DNA of 50,265 nt from Pirellulales bacterium (lineage in GTDB: Bacteria > Planctomycetota > Planctomycetia > Pirellulales > PALSA-1355). The stretch spans positions 257,236 to 307,500 of the forward strand of contig JALHMI010000002.1 of NCBI GenBank assembly GCA_022844125.1, read 5' to 3'. A program made the position numbers and the translations under genes. Numbering within the stretch: the first letter of the stretch is position 1; each line of letters begins with the position of its first letter. Below the pieces are notes generated by a model. That model did no database searches. It saw only the letters and a program-made list of their open reading frames with translations, and was not told the DNA's origin. Shown one piece after another: positions 33,852 through 42,120 of this stretch.

Positions 33852-34424
33852 TTAGACGAGCTCTTTGCGAGCGCCAATCAAGGTCCGGATCCGCTCGGCA
33901 AGCAAGGCGGCGTCAAACGGTTTCTTGAAGGTTTCATTGATGCTGGAGCGATCGAAGCTCGTCGAACTGCCGTCGTCCGGCAGCAGGGCGATCAGAATCG
34001 TGTCGGCATACTCGGGGTTGCGACGCAGATTCTGGCAAATCTGCAGGGCTTCGACCCGGCCAATCGAGAAGTCGACGATGATACAGTCCGGATGGAAGCT
34101 CTCGGCCTGGATGCCGGCTTCGAATCCGCTGGCGGCAACCGCGACTTTGAACGAACGGTCAATCGGCAGCTTCTGCTTGAGGTTCTCGATCAGAACCTGG
34201 TCCTGGCCGACGAGCAGCACCTTGGCCATGGCCTCGTCTTCGAGGTCGCCCAGGGGCATGCCGTGCTCTTTCAAGAAGCGGATCAAATACTCGCGGGGAA
34301 TGCGGCGGTCCTGGCTGCCCGGGATGCGATATCCCTTGAGCCGGCCCGAATCAAACCATTTACTGACGGTACGTGGGGCTACTTTACAGATCTTTGCGAC
34401 CTGACCCGTGGTGAAGACCTTCAT
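33852..34424 (-). CDS. excisionase-type HTH domain fused to a degenerate receiver domain
   Basis: 190 residues. Residues 1-55 form a MerR/excisionase-like helix-turn-helix (FTTGQVAKICKVAPRTVSKW, GYRIPGSQDRRIP). Residues about 68-185 are a receiver domain, the reverse of the usual receiver-output order. The phospho-acceptor Asp (CIIVDFS) and the Lys (FKKPFD) are kept. The acid pair is replaced (VLLVGQD where VDDD is usual), and the Thr position is lost (LIALLPDD). Phosphorylation by the normal metal-dependent route is therefore doubtful. A GGAGAG site 7 bases before the ATG and a strong terminator mark a single-gene unit. Related proteins occur in planctomycetes. Targets unknown; possible autoregulation through the inverted repeat at 34466-34485. 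Confidence 0.85.
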   Translation of the reverse strand: MKVFTTGQVAKICKVAPRTVSKWFDSGRLKGYRIPGSQDRRIPREYLIRFLKEHGMPLGDLEDEAMAKVLLVGQDQVLIENLKQKLPIDRSFKVAVAASGFEAGIQAESFHPDCIIVDFSIGRVEALQICQNLRRNPEYADTILIALLPDDGSSTSFDRSSINETFKKPFDAALLAERIRTLIGARKELV

Positions 34425-34465
34425 TACAGGCTCTCCAAAATGACTCGCGCTATAGTGGGAACTCG

Positions 34466-34485
34466 TCCGCGGTAAGTTCCGCGGA
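34466..34485. promoter_or_regulatory. inverted repeat upstream of the HTH-receiver gene
   Basis: TCCGCGG and CCGCGGA arms, each 7 bases, around TAAGTT. It lies 42-61 bases before the ATG and just upstream of a TATAG-containing box (minus strand, 34450-34456) that could be a -10 element. Position suits an operator or activator site. Confidence 0.4.
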
Positions 34486-35287
34486 GCTAAATCGCCCCTT
34501 GCCTGCGGTTGTTCGGCCTTTGTTCCGTTCCTTCGGTCCGATCGTGGGGGCGACCGGCCTGTACCGCAAACATCTGGGTCGGGGCATCACGTTGTTGATT
34601 GCTTCTTCGGGGCGTGGTTCAGGTCCTTCTGATCCGCGCCTCGCTTCAGTCATCGGCAGTCCGGATGGTTTAAGCGCGAAGGAAAATCCTTGAGCTGCAA
34701 AGCTTGCCCAGCATCACGAAGGGCGGATTTTGCCTCGCCTAACGGTTCGTCTTGGGAACGAACCATGTTGGCTCAAACTTCCGGATACAAGTGGGGCTTG
34801 CGCGTGCGGCTCGATCAGGCCTTTCAATTGCGCGAATCCACGCGAGTGAAAATGCCAGGCCGAAGCCGTGAGCAAAACAATGGCTTGTCTTGCGGCAGGT
34901 GTCCCCCCCTGCAGTTCGTCCCGCCAACTCCTTGCTAAAGTCGCTGGCGGAACAAACCTTCCGAAGTTAGTTTCGATTCCCGGAGGGGGGCGACTTTAGA
35001 AACTTTCTCCAGTCGTAACGAGCACTCCGGTCCTGGCGCACGTGACGAGCGTTCCTGTGCGGCCGGACAGGCAAGCGATGCCCGTGGCAAACCATTATGT
35101 GGATTGCCTTTATCGCCCACGGTTAGGGCGACGGTAGCGGTTGTCCCAGGTTCGGGAAATAGCGAAAGGAAATCGTTCGGATCGCGCGCCTCCGGTCACG
35201 CAAAATCCTGCCATTGCTCGGGCTCTAACGATTATACGCGTCGTACAAGGAGCAGGTTCAACCCAGAATGCCCCAACTCGGGTGCGA
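34486..35287. other. 800-base intergenic region without recognisable genes
   Basis: Frames here are short (under 85 codons), on both strands, and without family features. I looked for tRNA, tmRNA, 6S and RNase P cores and found none: T-arm-like strings (near 34970 and 35256) have no pairing stem. The region holds the promoter area of the HTH-receiver gene at its left end. It may carry unrecognised RNA or decayed sequence. Confidence 0.4.
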
Positions 35288-36148
35288 TCAGGATGCTTGC
35301 ACAACCGGATTGAACAGACATCCTATCCCGGTAATCCAGATGCTTACGCCATCTCCCGGCATGAGCGTGAAGTCATCGCCCGGAACAATCCCCGTACCGG
35401 TCAAGAGAATCGCGCCGGCGGGAAAGGAATTGTCGCGCCCCAACCAGCCGATGAGATCGGCAAAACCACGGGCCATTTGCGAGACCTTCGTACTGTTGCT
35501 AAATACGATCGCATCGTTTCGCTCGATTTCTAGCAGGATGGTCGTTTCCTCAGGCGAGGGCATCGCGCCAGCTAGTGTGATCCAGGGTCCCAGGCCGCAG
35601 CATGCGTCGTAAACCTTCGCCTGCGGCAGATAGAGGGGACTCGCCCCTTCGATGTCACGCGAACTCATATCATTGCCAATCGTGAAGCCGACCAGTTCCA
35701 GCCGTGAGTTCAATACCAAGGCCAACTCCGGCTCTGGGACGTTCCAGCGTGCGTCACGACGAATTCGAACATCCTGGCCGGAACCGGCCACACGATGCGG
35801 CGTCGCCTTAAAGAACAGCTCCGGCCGGTCTGCCAGATAGACTTGATCGTAAAATACTGCCGCGCCCTTCGACTCCTCCATCCGTGCGACTTGGCTACGT
35901 CGATACGTCACGCCGGCAGCCCACACTTCCTGTTGGTCAATCGGCGCCAGCAATTCAACGCTATCCAAGGGCACGAAGCCGGGGCTCGCCGTGATCAATT
36001 CATCGACGGTTGCTTTCGGGTCGGGGGACTCCAGAATCGCCGACAATGAGTCGTAAACGTCGGTGCGCGGCAGCAACTGAAACCCAAGGTCCTCGACAAC
36101 TCCGCTCGTGAGCGTGCCATCGGACAGCCGCAACTTGGATAGTCTCAT
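35288..36148 (-). CDS. fumarylacetoacetate hydrolase family protein
   Basis: 286 residues. C-terminal FAH domain with metal ligands in PEPELALVLNSR (Glu pair) and GFTIGNDMSSRDIEGASPLYLPQAK, and GTGIVPGDDFTLMPGD. The N-terminal part (WAAGVTYRRSQVARMEES) resembles bacterial 2-keto-3-deoxy sugar acid dehydratases such as D-arabinonate pathway enzymes, rather than true fumarylacetoacetases. It lies 31 bases downstream of the metallophosphoesterase on the same strand. Nearby sugar isomerase and dehydrogenase genes support a sugar-acid role; the exact substrate is unknown. Confidence 0.87.
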   Translation of the reverse strand: MRLSKLRLSDGTLTSGVVEDLGFQLLPRTDVYDSLSAILESPDPKATVDELITASPGFVPLDSVELLAPIDQQEVWAAGVTYRRSQVARMEESKGAAVFYDQVYLADRPELFFKATPHRVAGSGQDVRIRRDARWNVPEPELALVLNSRLELVGFTIGNDMSSRDIEGASPLYLPQAKVYDACCGLGPWITLAGAMPSPEETTILLEIERNDAIVFSNSTKVSQMARGFADLIGWLGRDNSFPAGAILLTGTGIVPGDDFTLMPGDGVSIWITGIGCLFNPVVQAS

Positions 36149-36179
36149 TGCAGTACCTGTTTCCTTACAGTTTGCCGAT

Positions 36180-37163
36180 CTACGCGTCCCGCCGCTTGGG
36201 AGTCACGATCTTGTGGGTAAAGCCACCTGCTGCCAGATCGATGTCGATCAACCGTCCGCCGCGTTCCAGGTCGCCATACCCCGACCAGCCACCGACGCGA
36301 CCGTAGACGAGTTCGATCCCCTGCCAGATACCGGCATAGTCATTCTCATGATCGTGGCCGCTGAATACGGCCCGCACGCGACCGGAGTTCTTGAGCGCAG
36401 TGAACGTGTCGCCAGTGTCACTGTCGAAACAGACTCGTTCACCAAAGTGCCCTTTGTGCAGGTTCGCAGCCCGCAGGCTCTCAAACTCCACGACGGGGAT
36501 ATGAATCATTGCCAGACTCGGCGTCTTAAGGCCCTCGGCCGCGTCGCGTTTCATCTGTCCCACGAACCATTCGATCTGCGGCTGGCTGACGCGGCGGTTC
36601 GGCTCTTCGAAGCCCGAATCGAAGCAGAACAATGAGTGTCGCGGATCGCCGCCACCGCCAGTCGTGATATCAAAGCGGAAAGCGTACTCGTTCTTGTCTC
36701 CGGAGCGGAACTCACCCACCGCGGCGTGCTTCATCGGTTTGCGGAACTCCGCGACACTGAGGTGCCCATGATCATGATTGCCGAGTGCGTGTGTCCAGGG
36801 AATGCCCAACTCGTCGAAGACCTCAATTGCTTCAAAGCTGACCTTCTCGCCCTGGTCGTTGTTGATGAAGTCGCCCGTATGTACCAGAAAATCTGGCTTC
36901 TGCTCTTCGACCAGCCGGCGGATCTCCAGAAAGCTGCGACCGTCGTTGATCTTCGCACCGACGCTCTGGCTGCCGAAGTGCGTATCGGTAAGCTGCAGGA
37001 TGCGCAGCGGCCGCGGCTCGCGGGGCGAAAAGTCGAGCACGAAGCGATCGGGCTCAGTTCGACGAATCATCACGGCGGACTTTACCTCGCCGGCGGCGGC
37101 ACGCAGCGCAACAGCGGCGATCCCGGCGCTACCGGCGGCTTGCAAAAAATGGCGGCGATCCAT
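36180..37163 (-). CDS. Tat-exported calcineurin-like metallophosphoesterase
   Basis: 327 residues. N-terminal twin-arginine signal MDRRHFLQAAGSAGIAAVAL. All metallophosphoesterase blocks are present: LQLTDTHFG, LVHTGDFINND, ALGNHDHG, MIHIPVVEF and FSGHDHENDYAG, supplying the Asp/His/Asn ligands of a two-metal centre. The arrangement resembles purple-acid-phosphatase-like family members that act on phosphate esters in the periplasm. It is the first gene of a probable two-gene unit with the FAH-family gene, divergent from the isomerase at 37366. Substrate unknown. Confidence 0.9.
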   Translation of the reverse strand: MDRRHFLQAAGSAGIAAVALRAAAGEVKSAVMIRRTEPDRFVLDFSPREPRPLRILQLTDTHFGSQSVGAKINDGRSFLEIRRLVEEQKPDFLVHTGDFINNDQGEKVSFEAIEVFDELGIPWTHALGNHDHGHLSVAEFRKPMKHAAVGEFRSGDKNEYAFRFDITTGGGGDPRHSLFCFDSGFEEPNRRVSQPQIEWFVGQMKRDAAEGLKTPSLAMIHIPVVEFESLRAANLHKGHFGERVCFDSDTGDTFTALKNSGRVRAVFSGHDHENDYAGIWQGIELVYGRVGGWSGYGDLERGGRLIDIDLAAGGFTHKIVTPKRRDA

Positions 37164-37365
37164 GGCGGTCTCGGTGTGGGGTTAGCACGGCGCTTCGGCG
37201 CCGACGGCCAGTATGCTTGCCAATGTAATTTAAGGGCCAGGCCACCGCCATCTTGAGCCTGCCGACGTGCTTGCAATTCACCCTTGATGCAATAAGATGC
37301 GAAGTTCCCGGCGGGTAAATTTGCCGGCCAATCCTCCCCACCAACCAGCCACTTTCGAGCGAGCC

Positions 37366-38535
37366 ATGGGCCACCATCAAACCGCGCAGCACCGTTCCGG
37401 CAAGCACTCCTATCACCAGATTGGCCTCGTCCGCGGGCAGTTTGGAAACGTGCCCGAGGATCAGTGGCTCGACTGGATCGCAAAGACCGGTTTTGACGGC
37501 TGGGAAGAAGCCAGTTGGGAACTCGACCTGGCTCGCTGCGGCGACGACGCGGGCGCGAAGGCCTATGCCGAAGAGCGCGTGGCGAAAGCCAAGAAGCGAG
37601 GGCTGGAGATATTCTCGCTGGCCGCTCACCTGCAAGGCCAGGCACTGGGCGACGAACCGAGCGCCAAGACGCTACAGTTCTTAGGCGGTGAATCTGTCGA
37701 AGCCTACTCAAAGTGGCGCGCCGCCGGAAACAAGCCGCCCCGTACGAACCCCTACTACGTGCCGGACGACGTGGCCGAAATCGCTCGCAAGCAAGCGGCC
37801 ACGACGCTGGTGAACATCGTGCGGCTCGCGCACTTTATCGGCAAGCTGGAGGATCGCGTCGTGCCCGTTTCGGGATTCGTCGGTTCGCCGGCCCATTGCT
37901 GGAGTCATTGGTTCTTGTTCCCGCCGCTGCCGAGCTCATTGGGCGGTCACGAGATTCCGAATGTATTCGACGTGAGCCTGGAACTTTTAGTTGAGCGTTT
38001 CGCGCCCGTCTTCCAGGCATGCCTCAAGTACGGCACGACATTTGACCTCGAATGCCACCCCAGTGAACGCGCGATGGGCGACATCACCAGTGCCGGCGAC
38101 TACCTGGCCGCTGTCGACAAGGCCGGTTTCGAGAAGGCCGCCGGCTTCAATTTCGATTGCTCGCACATGGAATGGCAAGGGGTGAGCGGCGTCGACTTCA
38201 TCCGCACGCACGGCGACCGGATTCACTGTGCCCATATCAAGGGTGTGCAAGTCGACAAAGGCTACACCCGCAATGGCCGCCTGGGTGGTCACAAGCCAAT
38301 GGGCGACAAGCATAACGGCTGGAATTTCGTGACGCCGGGCACGGCGCGCGACGCCACGAACACCGAAGAACTGCTGGTCGAGCTCAATCGGGCTGGTTTC
38401 TCGGGCGCCGTATCGATCGAGTGGGAAGACAATGACGCCGAGCAGCACGCCGGCGCCCAGGCCGCCTTAGCTAATGTGCACCGCGCCGACCTGCCCCCCA
38501 GCGGCATGCGCCACGACGAGCAGCTTAAAGCCTAG
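37366..38535 (+). CDS. sugar phosphate isomerase/epimerase (xylose isomerase-like TIM barrel)
   Basis: 389 residues from ATG 37366; the frame opens at 37297 but the extra residues look random. Metal-binding positions of the family are visible: TFDLECHPSE (Glu), FNFDCSHMEWQG (Asp, His), IHCAHIKGVQ (His) and VSIEWEDND (Glu). It opens with IGLVRGQFGNVPEDQWLDWI. These enzymes isomerise or epimerise sugars or act on keto-sugar derivatives in catabolic clusters. It is divergent from the metallophosphoesterase, and a second member of the family is at 39321-40211 on the other strand. Specific substrate unknown. Confidence 0.87.
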   Translation: MGHHQTAQHRSGKHSYHQIGLVRGQFGNVPEDQWLDWIAKTGFDGWEEASWELDLARCGDDAGAKAYAEERVAKAKKRGLEIFSLAAHLQGQALGDEPSAKTLQFLGGESVEAYSKWRAAGNKPPRTNPYYVPDDVAEIARKQAATTLVNIVRLAHFIGKLEDRVVPVSGFVGSPAHCWSHWFLFPPLPSSLGGHEIPNVFDVSLELLVERFAPVFQACLKYGTTFDLECHPSERAMGDITSAGDYLAAVDKAGFEKAAGFNFDCSHMEWQGVSGVDFIRTHGDRIHCAHIKGVQVDKGYTRNGRLGGHKPMGDKHNGWNFVTPGTARDATNTEELLVELNRAGFSGAVSIEWEDNDAEQHAGAQAALANVHRADLPPSGMRHDEQLKA

Positions 38536-38702
38536 TGCTGCTACGAAACCGGTGGTTGGGGGACCGCTCCGCTGCGATCTAGCGGTGCCTCCGGGCGGCG
38601 GCGCTCCATTTCCTTGCGAATTCGCCAAGATCGACCATACTGGGTCGAATACGGTCCAGCGGAGCCATTCCGTGACCATGACTGCCCCTGAGGGATTTTG
38701 TG

Positions 38703-39011
38703 ATGTTCGAATTGCTGTCTCGCTTGACCAGCGAAGATCTCCTCGCGTTGTGCGGCATCTTCCTGGGCCTAGTGGCCATCGTAGGTGGACTCTCCATCGG
38801 GCTTGTGGCGGTGATTTCTTACCACTACCGTCGCAGTCGAATGGATGACATTGAAGCGACGCTCAAGATGGAGATGATCCAGCGCGGAATGTCTGCCGAC
38901 GAGATCAGCAAGGTTCTGGAAGCTCGGGCTGCTGAGTGCGCTCCGAAGGCGACCGGCGGTAACGCCGGCTGGGCTGGGCTCCGCCGCGAGTTCGCCAAAA
39001 CCTGCAACTGA
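38703..39011 (+). CDS. small single-span membrane protein, tandem copy 1
   Basis: 102 residues from ATG 38703, with AGGGA 7 bases upstream. One membrane segment (about residues 14-40), then a charged cytoplasmic helix with ATLKMEMIQRGMSADEI, then a variable tail. The helix motif (KxEMIxRGMSAxEI) is shared with the next gene. Similar text occurs in small bacterial membrane proteins of unknown function. Function not recognised. It is 23 bases ahead of its paralogue. Confidence 0.75.
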   Translation: MFELLSRLTSEDLLALCGIFLGLVAIVGGLSIGLVAVISYHYRRSRMDDIEATLKMEMIQRGMSADEISKVLEARAAECAPKATGGNAGWAGLRREFAKTCN

Positions 39012-39034
39012 GATCACTCTCGAAGGTTCACAAT

Positions 39035-39310
39035 ATGAACGGATTTCCGATCGAAGCCGTATTGGGCATTTGCTTGCCGCTTCTGGCGCTAACCGTGGTG
39101 GGCATGACGCTGATCATCAGCATCAACAATCGCAAAATGCAGCGAGACGACATGGAAGCCACACTCAAGATGGAGATGATCGAGCGCGGGATGTCGGCCG
39201 AAGACATCGAACGCGTCCTGTCCGCGCGAATGGGACCGCCCAAGCACAACTGCCAGCACCGCGGTTTTCGCCGCGACCAGCGAGAGTTTCAGCCGCAAGC
39301 TCGGGGTTAG
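39035..39310 (+). CDS. small single-span membrane protein, tandem copy 2
   Basis: 91 residues. Membrane segment about residues 7-29, then ATLKMEMIERGMSAEDI followed by ERVLSAR. The helix is nearly identical to copy 1 at protein level, and the DNA there is about 80% alike by eye, while the membrane segments and tails differ. This indicates tandem duplication with selection on the cytoplasmic helix. AAGG lies 9 bases before the ATG. Converges with the isomerase at 39321 (10 bases between stops). Function unknown. Confidence 0.75.
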   Translation: MNGFPIEAVLGICLPLLALTVVGMTLIISINNRKMQRDDMEATLKMEMIERGMSAEDIERVLSARMGPPKHNCQHRGFRRDQREFQPQARG

Positions 39311-39320
39311 GTTCTGCGAT

Positions 39321-40211
39321 CTACTTTGACGGCCAGTATTCCGCCATTTTACGTCTGAGGAACTCGGCGCTTCGCCTTAGTTGATCGATGCCGTCGACAC
39401 CGTCTTCAATGCTGATCCAACCGTCGAAGCCCACGCCAGCCAGTTTGCTGAAGATCGCGTCGTAGTCGTTCATGCCCTTGCCAATCTCGCCGTGCCGCAA
39501 GCGGCTGGCGTAACCTACGCTGTCTTCTTCTTTGCGAAGGTCTTCGATCGTCCCTTCGGCCAGGTAGCGGTCGCTGGCGTGCATCGTTACCACGCGATGC
39601 TTGACGCGCTCCAGTAGTTCGAGCGGATCTTCGCCAGCCAGAAACGTGTTGCTTGGATCGTAATTCACGCCAAAACCATTCGTCGGCAGGCGCGCCACCA
39701 GATCGCAAAACACATCCATATGCTGGGCGAATTCGGGATACTGCCAGTAGTTGTCCTTGTAGTGGTTCTCGATAATCAGCGTGATGCCTGACGCCTGCGC
39801 GTGAGGAATGCACGCTTCGATGCTTTCCGCGGCATAGCGAATGCCTTCTTCGCGCGACACCTCAGGGCGCCGTTGACCTGATAGCACGCGACAAAAGCGT
39901 CCGCCCAGTTCGGCGGTCATGTCGATCCAGCCTTTTTCGAGTTCGATCTGTTGACGGCGAAACTCAACGTCGGGATGGGTGAAATCGGGGGAGCAGCAAA
40001 GCATGGGGATGGTGAGTCCCTTTTCCTCCGCGATCTTGCGCGCTTCGCGCCAGTTGCGGCTGTCCTGCAACTCCAGGAAGCCGCTATAGAATTCAAGGCC
40101 ATCGATATCGAGATTCGCATCGGCGAGCTCGACCCAATCGCGAATCGTCATCGAACCGTCGACGACCAGGTTGTCCATGTAAGCCTTCGGAAATGCAGCG
40201 AGCTGTGGCAT
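39321..40211 (-). CDS. sugar phosphate isomerase/epimerase (AP-endonuclease-2-like TIM barrel)
   Basis: 296 residues. Metal ligands of the family: TLIIENHYKDNYWQYPE (Glu), VNYDPSNTFLAGED (Asp), VVTMHASDRY (His) and WISIEDGVDGI (Glu). The start MPQLAAFPKAYMDNLVVD is typical of hydroxypyruvate isomerase or inosose-dehydratase-like enzymes in sugar operons. It is the fourth gene in the run 42827 to 39321 (hexulose-phosphate-synthase-like, dehydrogenase, SDR, isomerase) and probably shares their pathway. The 97-base gap to the SDR holds no obvious terminator. Confidence 0.88.
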   Translation of the reverse strand: MPQLAAFPKAYMDNLVVDGSMTIRDWVELADANLDIDGLEFYSGFLELQDSRNWREARKIAEEKGLTIPMLCCSPDFTHPDVEFRRQQIELEKGWIDMTAELGGRFCRVLSGQRRPEVSREEGIRYAAESIEACIPHAQASGITLIIENHYKDNYWQYPEFAQHMDVFCDLVARLPTNGFGVNYDPSNTFLAGEDPLELLERVKHRVVTMHASDRYLAEGTIEDLRKEEDSVGYASRLRHGEIGKGMNDYDAIFSKLAGVGFDGWISIEDGVDGIDQLRRSAEFLRRKMAEYWPSK

Positions 40212-40308
40212 GAAAAGAGTAGGGGGTTAGAGACGGGGGATCAGGATCAGGATCAGATGTGGACCGGGTGTGGAGCCTCAATTTCCGGCCCTCAACCCTA
40301 ACCCCTGC

Positions 40309-41094
40309 TTAGTTGACTTCCTTGGGCGGATTGCGACCGATCACGGGATGTTGCTCCAGGTCAATCACGCTGCCACTGATGGGGTAGCTTTCGTCGCTGA
40401 TCCAATAGACCGCCGCCGCGGCAATCTCCTCGGGCTTCAACAGCCGGCCCGCGGGCGCTTTGGTGCGCGGGACCCGCTCGGGCCAATCAGGCGGCAAGCC
40501 GTCTGCGATCTTCTGCTCGTACTCGTTCGGCGTGAGCACCCAGCCCACGTTGAAGTGGTTCACACGAACGCCTTCGAAGGCCAGCGCGTCGCCCAGGTTC
40601 CGCGAGAGAGTCATGAGCCCGCCCTTTGAGATCGAGTAGGCGAGCAGATTTCGCTCTCCGCAATATCCATTGAGCGAACCGATGTTGAGCACGGCCCCAC
40701 GCGTGGCCCTCAAGTGAGGGGCGGCGGCCTGGATCAAGAGCAGCGGCGCTCGAACGTTAATGGCGATCATCAGGTCGAAGAAGTCGACGGTCGTCGTGTC
40801 AAGATTGCTGCGCTGCACTGACGCGGCGTTATTCACGAGCGCATCGAGCCGGCCGAAGGCCTTGATGGCGGCCGAAATCATTCGCGCCGGCGCGGCCGGA
40901 TCGGCGATGTCGTCGCGGTGGAACACCGTTTGATTGCCCAACTCGGCGACCAGTGCCCTGCCCCGCTCCTCATCGCGGCCGTGAATCAGGACGCGAGCAC
41001 CCTCGGCCACCGCGCGCCTAGCGATGGATTCGCCAATGCCGGTGGTGCTGCCAGTAACCAGGATGACTTTGTCGTTGAGGCGCATGATCCCCAT
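40309..41094 (-). CDS. short-chain dehydrogenase/reductase
   Basis: 261 residues. Classical SDR: VTGSTTGIGESIAR cofactor loop, ALVNNAA, Ser in LNIGSLNGYCG, catalytic YSISKGG (Tyr-x3-Lys) and a C-terminal PISGSVIDLEQ. The acidic/basic pattern after the first beta strand (IHGRDEERG) suggests NADP preference; this is a weak inference. ATG 41094 lies 3 bases after the dehydrogenase stop, so the two are coupled; ATG 41085 is an alternative. It likely oxidises or reduces a sugar or polyol of the operon's pathway. Confidence 0.9.
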   Translation of the reverse strand: MGIMRLNDKVILVTGSTTGIGESIARRAVAEGARVLIHGRDEERGRALVAELGNQTVFHRDDIADPAAPARMISAAIKAFGRLDALVNNAASVQRSNLDTTTVDFFDLMIAINVRAPLLLIQAAAPHLRATRGAVLNIGSLNGYCGERNLLAYSISKGGLMTLSRNLGDALAFEGVRVNHFNVGWVLTPNEYEQKIADGLPPDWPERVPRTKAPAGRLLKPEEIAAAAVYWISDESYPISGSVIDLEQHPVIGRNPPKEVN

Positions 41095-41097
41095 CGC

Positions 41098-42120
41098 TTA
41101 CGGCTTGAGCACGGCCTTGACGATCTTGCCTGAGTGCATGGTCTCGAAAGCCTCGTGCCACTCTTCGAGCGGCCAGATCCCGCCGATGACCTTCTGCACG
41201 TCGAGGGCGCCGGTGTCGAGCAGGCGGATGACGCGTTCCCAGATTGGCCAATTGTGGCTATAGCTGCCGCGGAGCGTGACGTTCTTTTGCACCAGCGGAT
41301 CAAGCGAGTGACCGTACGGGAGTTTCCCCCAGCCAACCTTCGTAACCCAGCCGGCTGGCCGGACGATGTCGAGCGCCGTCTTGAGCGTGGCCGAAATACC
41401 GGCTGCGTCGATCACGCCGTCAGCGCCCAGCCCGTCGGTTGCCCTGGCCCAGGCGTCGAGATCTTCGACGATCGACACGCAGCCAAACAGCTCGCCAATC
41501 GCCAGACGAGGCCGATCGCGTTCCAGTCCCACCACCGCGACTTCCGCCCCCTGCATTCGAGCAATCGCCGCGCACAGCAGGCCGATGGGGCCAGGCCCCA
41601 GCACGACGACGCGGTCGCCAGGCTTCACGTTTGAGTTTACCGCGACGGCGTTGTAGGCGACGCAGCAGGGTTCGGTCAGACCGGCTTTCTCAATCGGCAG
41701 CGAGTCCGGCAAGTGATGTAAGCAGCGGACCGGCACGCGGACATACTTGGTCATCGCGCCGTTAACGCCGTAGCCAAAGCCCTTTCGCGTGGGATCCAGG
41801 TTGTACAATCCTTGCTTCGTGAGCGGGCTGTCCAGATCGATGACCGCCGCCGTTTCGCTGACGCCGCGATCGCCTTCGCGCCAGCCCTTGACGTTCTTTC
41901 CCAGCTCGACGACAGCGCCGGCGAACTCGTGTCCCAGCACGACCGGATAATTTACCGGCCAACTGTGCTCGGCCGTCCACTGATGCAGATCGCTGCCGCA
42001 AACGCCCACCGCGCCCACTTCGAGCAGCACGTCGTCCGGGCCAATCTCTGGCCGCTCGATTTCGCGAATCTCGACACTGAACTGCTCGGGCCCGAAATTG
42101 ACTACGCCTGCAGACTTCAT
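41098..42120 (-). CDS. medium-chain zinc-type alcohol/polyol dehydrogenase
   Basis: 340 residues. Catalytic zinc ligands: Cys in AVGVCGSDLHQW, His/Glu in VVLGHEFAG, and Glu in LTEPCCVAYNA. Rossmann motif VVVLGPGPIGLLCA. The structural-zinc lobe, normally with four closely spaced Cys, reads ETAAVIDLDSPLTKQG and contains none, so the second zinc is absent. The family includes sorbitol, threonine and sugar-acid dehydrogenases. The ATG overlaps the upstream stop in an ATGA junction (42117-42120), showing translational coupling with the hexulose-phosphate-synthase-like gene. Confidence 0.92.
   Translation of the reverse strand: MKSAGVVNFGPEQFSVEIREIERPEIGPDDVLLEVGAVGVCGSDLHQWTAEHSWPVNYPVVLGHEFAGAVVELGKNVKGWREGDRGVSETAAVIDLDSPLTKQGLYNLDPTRKGFGYGVNGAMTKYVRVPVRCLHHLPDSLPIEKAGLTEPCCVAYNAVAVNSNVKPGDRVVVLGPGPIGLLCAAIARMQGAEVAVVGLERDRPRLAIGELFGCVSIVEDLDAWARATDGLGADGVIDAAGISATLKTALDIVRPAGWVTKVGWGKLPYGHSLDPLVQKNVTLRGSYSHNWPIWERVIRLLDTGALDVQKVIGGIWPLEEWHEAFETMHSGKIVKAVLKP

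Noticed and set aside
35240-35280. GGTTCAA string resembling a tRNA T-arm
   Set aside because: No 5-bp T-stem, anticodon arm or acceptor stem can be formed around it. The same holds for TTCGATTCC near 34970.
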